A DNA stretch of 64,000 bases, taken from positions 62,001-126,000 of the forward strand of contig CACFAG010000001.1 in the NCBI GenBank assembly GCA_902564235.1. Direction: 5' to 3'. Positions 14,692 through 23,056 of the stretch are shown here, piece by piece (the first letter of the stretch is position 1; every line of letters starts with the position of its first letter). The notes under the pieces are model-generated. The model searched no databases and was not told where the DNA came from. It saw only the letters and a program-made list of their open reading frames with translations. Origin of the DNA: an uncultured Prochlorococcus sp. GTDB taxonomy: Bacteria > Cyanobacteriota > Cyanobacteriia > PCC-6307 > Cyanobiaceae. Made by a program: the position numbers and the translations under genes.

Positions 14692-15009
14692 TTAATTAAT
14701 TAATTTATAATTTGTTTTAACAGTTTTTATTATTGAATCTCGTGGTTCTTCACTTGGGAAACAATTAATAATCCTATATTTGCCTCCTTTTTTATCAGTC
14801 TCAACAACTGTAAATTCAACGTATTTACCAATTCCATCTCTTAAATCCTTTACTTTAGTATTTATTATCTCTTCTTTATCATTTTCGATGATACGAGATT
14901 TACCTCCGCAACTTAACAAAGCGTTCCTCTCAGTGAGAAAAAAATCTTTGTCATTACTGCAAGAAGATAGGAAAGATAAAGAGACTATTATTAATATAAA
15001 ATTTTTCAT
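14692..15009 (-). CDS. small lipoprotein, 105 aa
   Basis: ATG at 15009 starts a signal peptide MKNFILIIVSLSFLSSC with the lipobox LSSC, so Cys17 should be lipid-modified and the protein anchored to a membrane on the periplasmic side. The mature part is soluble with two further Cys (LLSCGGKSRII and RIINCFPSEEP, likely a disulfide) and a beta-rich middle (GKYVEFTVVETDKKGGKY). No known domain recognised. It is convergent with the LOG-family gene. A TTG two codons upstream (15015) could extend it but is less likely. Confidence 0.6.
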   Translation of the reverse strand: MKNFILIIVSLSFLSSCSNDKDFFLTERNALLSCGGKSRIIENDKEEIINTKVKDLRDGIGKYVEFTVVETDKKGGKYRIINCFPSEEPRDSIIKTVKTNYKLIN

Positions 15010-15122
15010 AATCAACTTTTTGTAATTAACTCTATTATCAATAAGGCTTATTAAATATATAGTTAAATCGCTACCAAATTAAAACTTTATTAATAATATC
15101 AGTGCACTAAATAGAAATTATG

Positions 15123-16145
15123 TTAGAAAAAAATACCCGATGCATTTAGAAAATCTTTATAAATAATTTGCCAGTGTATAATCCTTTGTTCAAGTCTATT
15201 AGGCGGACCAAGTTTAAAATCTTCCAGATAAGACTTATGAACTGATTCGACAATAACTTTATCTTCTCCAAGAAATTCTAAGATACTTTTTTTCCAATTT
15301 TCCAAATCATTTTCACATAAAGAAGCAGAGGCTAATTTAATTTCAATAATACACTGATCAATATTTTTAGGAAGATAATTTATTAAAACAATCCCTTTAC
15401 TAGGCCAGATTATTAGATGGGTCCATGGGAGTAATCCAAAGGTATATAGATTTCCTTCACTACTAAGAGGGGTAACAAGTACATTACAAAATTCACTGAA
15501 GAAATACCTGTAGTTTTTAATTGGACCTTGTTCTTTATGTAAGGTATCTTTATGAGCTATTGCTACATGATAATCATCCAGTGTATTATCATGGGCAATT
15601 TTCCAATTGCAATTTAAAGTATCAGAAAATTCAGAAAAAATGCTGTAATTTATATTCCATTCATCATTACATTTTCTTCCAACAAGCTCAATTTGATCAT
15701 CTATAGATATTGGTTTTTTACTGAAATTAATCCAAATTAAAGGTCCATTTATTAAAGAGTTAACTTTTTCTAAAAAATAATCCTCTGTTTCTATTTTTGT
15801 CTCAAAATCGTACTTTAATGGCAAGGATTTAAGTTTGCCAAAACTATCAAAAGTCCAGCCATGGTAAGGACAAAAAATATTTTTAGAAGTATTTAATTGT
15901 GTTTTTGGCAAACACAATTTTGACCCACGATGAGGGCATCTATTTTTAAAAACAGTTATTAAATTATTTTCTGAACGCGAGATTAATAATGATTGATTAA
16001 GGAATTTTTTTTCCAATATTTCGCCAGGTTTAATTTCTCCTATGAAAATCAATGGGTGCCAATAATTTTTTGAATATTTATCTAATTCAAGTTCAAATAT
16101 TTTTTGGTCGTTATAAAGCCAAGTAGGCAAAAAGCTATTTGACAT
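15123..16145 (-). CDS. Rieske non-heme iron oxygenase, last gene of guanidine operon
   Basis: Alpha-subunit-type Rieske oxygenase, 340 aa. The Rieske [2Fe-2S] site is complete: Cys70 and His72 in CPHRG, Cys92 and His95 in CPYHGW. The catalytic domain has NWKIAHDNTLDDYHVAIAH with iron ligands His193 and His198, bridging Asp190/191, and a likely third ligand Asp295. Such enzymes hydroxylate or N/O-demethylate small molecules with O2 and electrons from a ferredoxin or reductase; no reductase is encoded beside it. It overlaps the ATPase gene by 11 bases, so it belongs to the guanidine hydrolase/ABC importer operon. A reasonable guess is oxidative release of guanidine from a methylated or substituted guanidine. 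That function is inference. Confidence 0.85.
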   Translation of the reverse strand: MSNSFLPTWLYNDQKIFELELDKYSKNYWHPLIFIGEIKPGEILEKKFLNQSLLISRSENNLITVFKNRCPHRGSKLCLPKTQLNTSKNIFCPYHGWTFDSFGKLKSLPLKYDFETKIETEDYFLEKVNSLINGPLIWINFSKKPISIDDQIELVGRKCNDEWNINYSIFSEFSDTLNCNWKIAHDNTLDDYHVAIAHKDTLHKEQGPIKNYRYFFSEFCNVLVTPLSSEGNLYTFGLLPWTHLIIWPSKGIVLINYLPKNIDQCIIEIKLASASLCENDLENWKKSILEFLGEDKVIVESVHKSYLEDFKLGPPNRLEQRIIHWQIIYKDFLNASGIFF

Positions 16146-16908
16146 TATTTTTTTTTTGGAGGCCTCTTAAAAAATCAGATAACTCATATCTTAATTTTGC
16201 AAAATCCGAATCAAGTTTCAATTTATCTAAATCTCCTTTTTGTAGATCTACCCTAACTTCTTTTATAATTCTTCCAGGATTAGGTGCCAAAATACATATT
16301 TGCTGAGAGAGAGCTAATGCTTCTTCAATATCATGGGTTATAAGTAAAACTGTCAATGAAGTTTTTTTCCATAATTCATAGAGAAATTTCTGCATAGATT
16401 CTCTTATCTGTAAGTCCAATGCTCCAAAAGGTTCATCTAAAAGTAGAATTTTAGGGTTAGTCGCTAGAGCTCTTGCAATTGCAATCCTTTGTTGCATTCC
16501 CCCAGATAATTCTTTTGGATACTTATTTCCAGAATCCTCAAGACCTACTACTTCTAATAAATAAGATGTCCTATATTTTATTTCTTTCAACTTGTAAGAA
16601 TTTAAATTCATTCCAAATGCAATATTCTCAGATGCAGTGAGCCAAGGGAAAAGACTATATTTCTGAAAAACCATTCCTCTATCCAATCCTGGTCCACTAA
16701 CTATTTTCCCATCGACTTTTACGTTCCCTTTGGATGGACTTTCAAGTCCAGCAATAATTCTCAATATAGTACTTTTACCTGATCCAGAGCTCCCAACAAG
16801 AGTTTTAAATTCGCCAGAGCTTATTGAAAAGTTTATTCCCTCAATTGCCTTTTTTCTATTTGAACCTTCCCCAAAATATTTTGAAATATTATTAACATCT
16901 AATTGCAT
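16135..16908 (-). CDS. NitT/TauT-type ABC importer ATPase
   Basis: Nucleotide-binding subunit of an ABC importer, 257 aa. Walker A GSSGSGKST at about 39-47, signature LSGGMQQR at about 134-141, Walker B ILLLDEPFGALD at about 153-164, and the H-loop in LLITHDIEEAL. Its closest general relatives are SsuB/TauB/NrtD-type ATPases, with no extra C-terminal domain. It follows the permease gene with one base between and runs into the Rieske gene. It powers uptake by the permease (16910-17728) and binding protein (17745-18743). Given the operon, guanidine or a guanidino compound is the likely substrate. Confidence 0.9.
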   Translation of the reverse strand: MQLDVNNISKYFGEGSNRKKAIEGINFSISSGEFKTLVGSSGSGKSTILRIIAGLESPSKGNVKVDGKIVSGPGLDRGMVFQKYSLFPWLTASENIAFGMNLNSYKLKEIKYRTSYLLEVVGLEDSGNKYPKELSGGMQQRIAIARALATNPKILLLDEPFGALDLQIRESMQKFLYELWKKTSLTVLLITHDIEEALALSQQICILAPNPGRIIKEVRVDLQKGDLDKLKLDSDFAKLRYELSDFLRGLQKKNNVK

Positions 16909-16909
16909 T

Positions 16910-17728
16910 TTATACAGCCCATTTACACGTACGTCTTAGTAGAAATCTAAAACTCATATCCAAAGCAAAACCAATTAATCCAAGAACTATTAATTCTGCA
17001 AATATTTGATCTGTACGGAAAAATCTTTGAGCCAGTTGAATCCTTTTACCTAAACCAACTTCTGCTGCAATTAACTCTGCAACAATAACTAAATTCCATG
17101 ATGTGGCAATATTAATCCTTAAAGTATCAATAATACTTGGCAATGAATATCTGGATATTACTCTGATCAATAAATCTTTTGAATTTCCTCCTAAAGTAAG
17201 CGTTGTTTCAATGAGCTCTTTGGGTACAAATTTCACTGAATCCATAACCATCAAAACATTAAAGTAAACGGTCCCAATGAATATTAATGCGATCTTTGGA
17301 GCCTCTTCAATGCCTAAATAAATGATAAGCAAAGGAGAAAAAGCAGCTGCAGGCATATATCTAAGCATTGCAATTAATGGTTCAAATAAAGCACAAAAAG
17401 AAGGGAAAGAACCCATTAAAATTCCTAAAGGAACTGAAAAAATTGTCGCAATTATAAAACCCGCAAATACCCTACCAGTACTAGCAAAGATATCTTCAAA
17501 TAATATTCCACTTTCAGCCATATCTAAAAGAGAATAAAAGACCGCTAAAGGCGATGGTAAAAACATTTCACTCACAAGTTTTAATTGACACACTATTGTC
17601 CAAATTAAAAGTGGTAACAAAAGTGAGGATATTTGAAGAAAAATTTTATTTAATTTTTTCGGTTCTCTACCAAATGAAAAGAGGGATAAAAAATATTTAT
17701 CCCTCTTGATTAATTTCAAACTAACCAT
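16910..17728 (-). CDS. NitT/TauT-type ABC importer permease
   Basis: Membrane subunit of the importer, 272 aa, with about six transmembrane segments (hydrophobic blocks near residues 32-50, 85-110, 115-160, 205-225 and 240-262). The cytoplasmic EAA-like loop that contacts the ATPase is visible as ETTLTLGGNSKDLLIRVISRYSLP around 190-213. Part of the family core is seen in LIAAEVGLGKRIQLAQRF. It lies 16 bases after the binding-protein gene and one base before the ATPase gene, giving a complete binding protein-permease-ATPase set. Confidence 0.9.
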   Translation of the reverse strand: MVSLKLIKRDKYFLSLFSFGREPKKLNKIFLQISSLLLPLLIWTIVCQLKLVSEMFLPSPLAVFYSLLDMAESGILFEDIFASTGRVFAGFIIATIFSVPLGILMGSFPSFCALFEPLIAMLRYMPAAAFSPLLIIYLGIEEAPKIALIFIGTVYFNVLMVMDSVKFVPKELIETTLTLGGNSKDLLIRVISRYSLPSIIDTLRINIATSWNLVIVAELIAAEVGLGKRIQLAQRFFRTDQIFAELIVLGLIGFALDMSFRFLLRRTCKWAV

Positions 17729-17744
17729 TTTAATTTTATATTAA

Positions 17745-18743
17745 TTAACTAATGTTTTTAACAAACGAAGAGTCAAATAATTTACTCATATCAGGTTTTT
17801 CAGGAATAAACCCAACCTTCACCATAAAGTCTGCCATTTGTTTGGCTGCATATGGCATATGTTTCATCCCGAACCCATCACTAAAAGCTTCTAAATTTTC
17901 TTCCAAAGAAAAGAACCTAGTTCCACCCTTATATTGTTTGTATTCGCGTGTTGGGATCCCAGCTCGCTTTGCCATAATCTTTTCAGATTTTCTTGGATTT
18001 TTCTCCATGAATTCTCTTACATCCCACCATGTTTTAACAATTTTCTGAACATCATCTGGTCTTTCAGAAATCAAATCTCCGCTTACAGCTAATAAATCAG
18101 GGATTGCGCCGGGATAATCTTTTGAACTAGCAATAACTCTTGCTCCAGGCCTTTTCATTGCAGTTCCTGTAAATGGAGGGAATGCACCAACTGCATCAAC
18201 TTTGCCTGCCGCAAATGCAGTTGCTGCCTGATCAGTTGGAAGACCTTTAATAACTACATCATCTCTAGTTAATCCAACATCATTCAGAGCTAAAACAAGT
18301 AAAAAATCATCCACAACACCCTCTTCTACTGCTACTGTTTTACCTTTTAAATCAGCAACACTTTTAATTGATTTATCTGCAATTATTTGGTCATTACCTG
18401 CAGAATTGTCATTAACTAAAACAACTACTTCCCCTCCATTCTCTCCGGGCAAAAACGAAATAGTATCATTCAAAGTCTGCGAATTTCCATCGATTTTTCC
18501 AGCAGCAAAAGTTTCCATGGATTGAACATATCCATCAAACCATTTCATCTGAACATTCACTCCATTTTTTTCAAACATTTTTTGGTCAACAGCTATCGCC
18601 CAAGGCCACCATCCTGCCCAGTTACTGTATCCCAAAGTGATAGGTTCACCTTTTGGAGCGGCAGGACTTGATAATGTACTTAATGAAATCGCTAATATCA
18701 GAGCCAACAAAGATGTAACAAAAACTCTCAATTTTTTAAACAT
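17745..18743 (-). CDS. NitT/TauT-type substrate-binding protein
   Basis: Periplasmic binding protein of the importer, 332 aa. I use ATG 18743 (MFKKLRVFVTSLLALILAISLS), which gives a normal signal peptide ending near SSPAA; a TTG nine codons upstream is the alternative. The mature part starts ITLGYSNWAGWWPWAIAVDQK, typical of the SsuA/NrtA-like fold (IxxGYxxWxG), with DLKGKTVAVEEG and FPPFTGTAMKRPGA further on. Trp-rich and acidic residues in the N-lobe would suit a flat cation such as guanidinium (inference). 98 bases separate it from the HypB-like gene. Confidence 0.88.
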   Translation of the reverse strand: MFKKLRVFVTSLLALILAISLSTLSSPAAPKGEPITLGYSNWAGWWPWAIAVDQKMFEKNGVNVQMKWFDGYVQSMETFAAGKIDGNSQTLNDTISFLPGENGGEVVVLVNDNSAGNDQIIADKSIKSVADLKGKTVAVEEGVVDDFLLVLALNDVGLTRDDVVIKGLPTDQAATAFAAGKVDAVGAFPPFTGTAMKRPGARVIASSKDYPGAIPDLLAVSGDLISERPDDVQKIVKTWWDVREFMEKNPRKSEKIMAKRAGIPTREYKQYKGGTRFFSLEENLEAFSDGFGMKHMPYAAKQMADFMVKVGFIPEKPDMSKLFDSSFVKNIS

Positions 18744-18841
18744 TTTTGAAAAAATATTACGTACTATCAATATTTAAGAAAAAGTAAATCTAAAGTTGTA
18801 ATGACTGATACTTTTAAGAGATTACTTTTACTTAATCGATA

Positions 18842-19525
18842 TTACTTATTTTTAAATTTCAGAATCTTTTTACTAATCCAATCTTGCCATAAAACGAATC
18901 CAGATTTGGTTATCGAAGAAATTTCTATCACATCTGCCTTCGGATTAGTTGATGCTATATTCGATTTTAATTCGTTAATATCAAAATTCAAATGTGGCAA
19001 CAAATCAACTTTAGTAATTAAAATTAAATCTGCTTCTCTAAACATTATTGGATATTTTAAAGGTTTATCCTCTCCTTCAGTAATACTTAAAAGTGCAACT
19101 TTAAAATGTTCTCCAATCTCAAATTCTGCAGGACAAACTAAATTCCCTACATTTTCCACTAACAAGATATCTAGTGAATCAGGATTTATTTTTTTTTCTA
19201 GTAATTTCAAACCTCCACTAACCATATTTGCATCAAGATGGCATGCTCTTCCAGTTGTGATTGGTACTACTGGAATATTTAATTTTTCTAATCTTGCCGC
19301 ATCAAGGTTAGTAGTCATATCTCCCTCTAAAACAGCACTTTGAAATTCTTTTGAAAGATCTTCTAAAGTTATTTCAAGTAATCTCGTTTTTCCTGCACCT
19401 GGGCTACTCATTATATTCAAGCAAAGCAAATTATAATTATTGAACTTAACTTTATTTTTCTCAGCTTGGTGACTATTTTGATGAAGAATATTTAATTCAA
19501 TTTTGTCTGAAATTGGTAAATGCAT
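18842..19525 (-). CDS. ghaB: HypB-like GTPase, nickel insertion for guanidine hydrolase
   Basis: A SIMIBI-class GTPase of the HypB family, 227 aa. P-loop SSPGAGKT at about 40-47, ENVGNLVCP at about 122-130 and TKVDLLP at about 171-177 (base recognition NKxD-like). The intersubunit metal site of HypB is present: Cys and His in GRACHLDA and Cys in NLVCP. The N-terminal His-rich tail of some HypB proteins is absent. In Synechocystis the homologous gene next to gdmH was shown to be a nickel-loading factor (GhaB) for guanidine hydrolase. No hydrogenase or hypC-F gene is in the window, which supports that role here. Confidence 0.85.
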   Translation of the reverse strand: MHLPISDKIELNILHQNSHQAEKNKVKFNNYNLLCLNIMSSPGAGKTRLLEITLEDLSKEFQSAVLEGDMTTNLDAARLEKLNIPVVPITTGRACHLDANMVSGGLKLLEKKINPDSLDILLVENVGNLVCPAEFEIGEHFKVALLSITEGEDKPLKYPIMFREADLILITKVDLLPHLNFDINELKSNIASTNPKADVIEISSITKSGFVLWQDWISKKILKFKNK

Positions 19526-19565
19526 TTATATTTGAAAAAACATTTTTATTCTAGATACTAAATTT

Positions 19566-19922
19566 CTACTTTTCCTTAAAGTCAATAGATGCGATTTTTA
19601 ATTCCCTCCCGCTAATAATTTCCTCTAAATTAAAATTACAACATGGAGATTTATATCCATTTTCTTTCTTAGGAAAATACGATCTATTGCATTGAGAGCA
19701 TTTTCCTTCAAAAGGTATTGTCTCAATAGTAATTTCAGAGGAATCTAACCAAGAGCCCAATACTGCTGCATTAAAAGTATTTATTAATGATATTGGTTCA
19801 ACGCAAGTAAATTCGCCAATTTTAAGATTAATCTTTTCAACAACTATTTTTTCTTTATTTTTTTTCTCTGCCCACTCTTCCAAAGAAAGTATGAGGCATT
19901 TTGTCATATCTACTTCATGCAA
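19566..19922 (-). CDS. ghaA: HypA-like nickel chaperone for guanidine hydrolase
   Basis: A HypA-family metallochaperone, 118 aa. The start is a TTG at 19922, which gives the N-terminal Met-His-Glu that binds nickel in HypA, so it is the right start. The zinc domain has CSQC at about 75-78; the second pair, usually CPxC, reads SPCC at about 90-93, so one expected Cys is Ser and an additional Cys follows. The rest (VVEKINLKIGEFTCVEP, then IETIPFEGKC) fits HypA well. It starts six bases after the hydrolase gene and, with the HypB-like gene, should load Ni into it (GhaA role in Synechocystis). Confidence 0.85.
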   Translation of the reverse strand: MHEVDMTKCLILSLEEWAEKKNKEKIVVEKINLKIGEFTCVEPISLINTFNAAVLGSWLDSSEITIETIPFEGKCSQCNRSYFPKKENGYKSPCCNFNLEEIISGRELKIASIDFKEK

Positions 19923-19928
19923 AAGAAA

Positions 19929-21119
19929 CTATCTCCATTTTTGATCAACTGACATATTGCATTTATCTGAAATCCATTCTGGTTTTGATTTTCTTGGGAG
20001 CTGACCACTTACTACAAGATGTGCAATTGAATCACAAATAACTCTAGTAGCTAATAAGGCTGTCATATCGCTTACATCATATGGAGGCGAAACCTCAACA
20101 AGCTCAATTCCACATACATTTACTTTTCTGATAATGTACTCCAAAAGTTTTAATGCCTCTCGGGGTAATAAACCCCCAGGTTCAGGCCAACCAGTTCCAG
20201 GGACAAATCCAGCATCAATACAATCAATATCAAAAGAAATATATACACAGTCAGTTCCATCAGTTGCTTTTTCTATAGCAAAATCAGCAGCCTCTTTTAA
20301 CCCCATTTCACAGATATCAGTAACTGTTAAAACATTTGTACTTCGTTCTCTACAAATTTTTACTCCTTCTCTTGGTACTTGCCAACCTCCAATTCCTAAT
20401 TGAACAAGATTTTTTGCAGGTGCATTTTTCATATTAGTTGCATGAAACCATGGACAGGTATGCATTCTTTCATCTAGATCTGTTTCTTGAGTATCTACAT
20501 GCCTATCAAAGTGAATGATCCCTACTTTTTTATCTCCTAAGTGGCGACAAACTCCTCTAACTGTAGGAAAACCTATTGAATGATCTCCACCTAAAATAAT
20601 TGGGAATGCACCACTAGCAAAAATATGAGCAACCCCCTTTGAAATTTGATCAAAACTTTTTTCATTATTAGCTGGAATTGTAAAAATATCTCCTACATCA
20701 CAAATAGATATCTGTTCTCTCAGATCCACTCCCATTTCATAATTATAAGGAGTATAAAGAGCAGAAATTTTTCTTATTCCTTGAGGTCCGAATCTTGTCC
20801 CTGGTCTATAAGTAGTTCCAGAATCATGAGGAACACCAACGATCGCTACATCATAATTTCCTACTTCATTTACGTTTTCAACATATGGAGCTTTCATGAA
20901 AGTATTGATACCTGCAAAATGGGGTAATTCTCCTCTTGAAAATGTAGATATTTTTCTATCAACAATACTTTTAGCTGCTTCTAAACCATATTCCTTTGCT
21001 CGAGTAACTTCTTTTTCCCAACCTTTTAGTGGTATTTTTGATTCTTTTTCTAAAGCATCCATTCCTTCGCTGGGATGCTTCCTTATAAAATCTGGATTTT
21101 GAGATGATTCTGTAGTCAC
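19929..21119 (-). CDS. gdmH: Ni-dependent guanidine hydrolase (ureohydrolase family)
   Basis: Hydrolyses guanidine to urea and ammonia, giving the cell nitrogen. A ureohydrolase of 396 aa with all six metal ligands: His180 in GGDHS, Asp205/His207/Asp209 in HFDRHVDT, and Asp297/Asp299 in SFDIDC. It has the long N-terminal extension (about 80 residues) and the unusual Arg in HFDRHVDTQETD, with HTCPWFHAT and GTGWPEPGG nearby, all features of the Synechocystis guanidine hydrolase rather than agmatinase. Neighbouring HypA/HypB genes and an ABC importer match that locus. Start is GTG at 21119; the first ATG (codon 20) would cut the conserved extension. First gene of a seven-gene operon. Confidence 0.9.
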   Translation of the reverse strand: MTTESSQNPDFIRKHPSEGMDALEKESKIPLKGWEKEVTRAKEYGLEAAKSIVDRKISTFSRGELPHFAGINTFMKAPYVENVNEVGNYDVAIVGVPHDSGTTYRPGTRFGPQGIRKISALYTPYNYEMGVDLREQISICDVGDIFTIPANNEKSFDQISKGVAHIFASGAFPIILGGDHSIGFPTVRGVCRHLGDKKVGIIHFDRHVDTQETDLDERMHTCPWFHATNMKNAPAKNLVQLGIGGWQVPREGVKICRERSTNVLTVTDICEMGLKEAADFAIEKATDGTDCVYISFDIDCIDAGFVPGTGWPEPGGLLPREALKLLEYIIRKVNVCGIELVEVSPPYDVSDMTALLATRVICDSIAHLVVSGQLPRKSKPEWISDKCNMSVDQKWR

Positions 21120-21266
21120 AATCTTAAAATTCTTTTTTGATCACTTATTTCAATATTGTCAATAAAAATAAAAATGAACCATAAAGTAACTCAAAAAAAA
21201 CTACGTTTGAAATTTTTATATAAAAAATATTTACAAGCATGGATAAATAAATTCATCAAAAAAGGT

Positions 21267-21282
21267 TGTCATACACTAAACA
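21267..21282. promoter_or_regulatory. weak NtcA-like site upstream of the guanidine operon
   Basis: TGTC-N8-AACA read on the plus strand, 148 bases before the gdmH start. It keeps the TGT-N10-ACA outer half-sites of the NtcA box but not the full GTA-N8-TAC core, so it is a weak match. Nitrogen control would make sense for a guanidine operon. No guanidine riboswitch was recognised in 21120-21358. Confidence 0.2.
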
Positions 21283-21358
21283 GAAAAATCTAAATATCTT
21301 CTATTAGGTATTTTCTACGATGTTTTTCTTTGAGATTCTTATTTGAATTAGATTAGTT

Positions 21359-21478
21359 ATGGATCTTATTATGGAAAAATCATTTCTAAATTTCATGTAT
21401 TGGATCTTATTAAAGTCAGCTGAAAGCTACTATGGCGACTCAATGAAAACAGAAATTCCCTACACTCCTTATTTTTAG
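21359..21478 (+). CDS. small hypothetical protein, 39 aa
   Basis: ATG at 21359 to TAG at 21476, divergent from gdmH. The product MDLIMEKSFLNFMYWILLKSAESYYGDSMKTEIPYTPYF has a hydrophobic N-terminal helix and a C-terminal part with Tyr, Gly, Asp and Pro that looks selected rather than random (SYYGD, IPYTPYF). It ends 58 bases before the convergent 102-aa gene. Family unknown. Confidence 0.4.
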   Translation: MDLIMEKSFLNFMYWILLKSAESYYGDSMKTEIPYTPYF

Positions 21479-21536
21479 ATTTACTGGAGTTTATATTTAT
21501 TATTGAGACTATACTTAAAGCCTTATTAATTTAGAT

Positions 21537-21845
21537 CTAACTTCTTCTCACCCAATCAGGAGATCCACTAAACCAATCAGCAAGATCATCATTTTTGGGA
21601 TCAAAATGATTTTCGGTTTCTAAACCATCAAGCCCAAGATTCTGAATTAGTCCATTTATTCCATCAGATTTTTGCTTCCCATATCTCCTCAAACTGTTAG
21701 CTTTCTTAAGCCATGTCCATATAGTTGAATTATGTTTTGAAATCTTTTCTATATAAATTCTTTCCTCCAATGAAACAGGTTTATCTTGTGAAATTCTCTT
21801 AACAATATCCTGAATTTTTAGACGAGTTTTGTTTGTTAGAAACAT
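21537..21845 (-). CDS. hypothetical protein, 102 aa
   Basis: I place the start at ATG 21845 (MFLTNKTRLKIQDIV); an open frame 15 codons longer begins with low-quality AT-rich sequence. The protein is helical and basic in the first two thirds (KPVSLEERIYIEKISKHNS, TIWTWLKKANSLRRYGKQ) and acidic at the end (LGLDGLETENHFDPKNDDL, ADWFSGSPDWVRRS). No membrane segment. The Trp-rich, well-ordered sequence supports a conserved protein of the lineage; I recall similar Prochlorococcus hypotheticals but no domain name. Confidence 0.65.
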   Translation of the reverse strand: MFLTNKTRLKIQDIVKRISQDKPVSLEERIYIEKISKHNSTIWTWLKKANSLRRYGKQKSDGINGLIQNLGLDGLETENHFDPKNDDLADWFSGSPDWVRRS

Positions 21846-22160
21846 ATTTATAAAAGAAGTTAATGTTTTATAGAAGTTTTTTTTATACATGTCTTGTCAA
21901 TGTTTATTTCAAGAAAAAACGTGTTTTAAAGGGTTTTCAAGGCGAAAAATATGCATTTAAAGACAGATATATTCAATTGGTAAAAAAGACTACTTTTGTT
22001 GATTTATATAACTTATACATAAACCACTCCTATATAAGTTTCTCTACTTAATTTAAGATTTAATTTACAAAAAAGAATAAGGAAAAATTTACATTAACAA
22101 TTAATTTAAAATTAGACTCATAAAAACTTTTTTCTTACAATAATTTTTTACTGAAAACAA

Positions 22161-22889
22161 ATGAAAGGGGAATGGACAACCATTTATAATGCAGAGTTAC
22201 CTCTTAGATCTTGGTGGGTAGATTCTGGGAATAAATCTGAATATGTATCCATAGTTTTACCAGAGGTATTTGGAATAAATAATTGGATAAGAAGTTTTTC
22301 TGAGAAATTAGCATCACAAAATGTACCTGTTTTAGCATTACCTCTATACGGAAGAACAGCTCCAATATTAGATTTGGGATATGGCGAAAAAGACTTGAAA
22401 TTTGGGAGATATCATAAAAATTTAACCACTTCAAAAAATATTATTGAAGATGTTTCTGCAGCCATAAATTGGGTTAAAGAAAAGTATCCAAAAAAGAAAA
22501 TCTCAATTATTGGATTTTGTTTTGGGGGTCATGCAGCACTTATTGCTTCTTCATTAAAAGGAATAGAAAGTTCATTTTGTTTTTATGGAGCTGGAGTCAC
22601 AGCGCTAAGAACCGATACTAATTTTGCTCCTATAGACTTGCTTAAAAAAGTTTCTGGAAAATTAAATTTCATTTGCGGTTCTTTAGATGGTTTAATTCCA
22701 CTAGAAGATAGATTAGAAATTAAAAAAAGATTTAAAGAAGTAGATCCATTAGAAGAGAAGTTTATTTATGTTGAAGTTGAAGGAGCTGATCATGGCTTTA
22801 TGTGTAATGAAAGAGAATCCTTCAATAAAGATGCATCTTTAATTGGTTGGAATTTATTGATGAAAGAATTCAACCAACAAAATTCTTAA
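22161..22889 (+). CDS. dienelactone hydrolase family protein
   Basis: An alpha/beta hydrolase of the dienelactone hydrolase family, 242 aa. The triad is Cys120 in GFCFGGH (nucleophile elbow with Cys, the family feature), Asp176 in CGSLDGLIP and His211 in ADHGF. Family elements VLPEVFGINNWIRSF (about 32-46) and the length also agree. In heterotrophs such enzymes open lactones of aromatic breakdown; in cyanobacteria the substrate is not known. Single gene, with AT-rich sequence on each side. Confidence 0.85.
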   Translation: MKGEWTTIYNAELPLRSWWVDSGNKSEYVSIVLPEVFGINNWIRSFSEKLASQNVPVLALPLYGRTAPILDLGYGEKDLKFGRYHKNLTTSKNIIEDVSAAINWVKEKYPKKKISIIGFCFGGHAALIASSLKGIESSFCFYGAGVTALRTDTNFAPIDLLKKVSGKLNFICGSLDGLIPLEDRLEIKKRFKEVDPLEEKFIYVEVEGADHGFMCNERESFNKDASLIGWNLLMKEFNQQNS

Positions 22890-23056
22890 GAAATATTTTT
22901 ATCAGTTTCTGCATTTACTAATTTATATACTTTCAATGGTAAAACTTTTTAGTAATTGCTTGTCGATAAAAATACCTTAAGAAGTTGAATCAAATACTGA
23001 CAGATATTTAAAAAATAAATACTATGAGACTAAACAATTTTTAGAAATTCAAATTC

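Noticed and set aside
21120-21358. Guanidine riboswitch before gdmH
   Set aside because: No ykkC-type or other guanidine aptamer pattern could be recognised on the minus strand; a covariance-model search would settle it.
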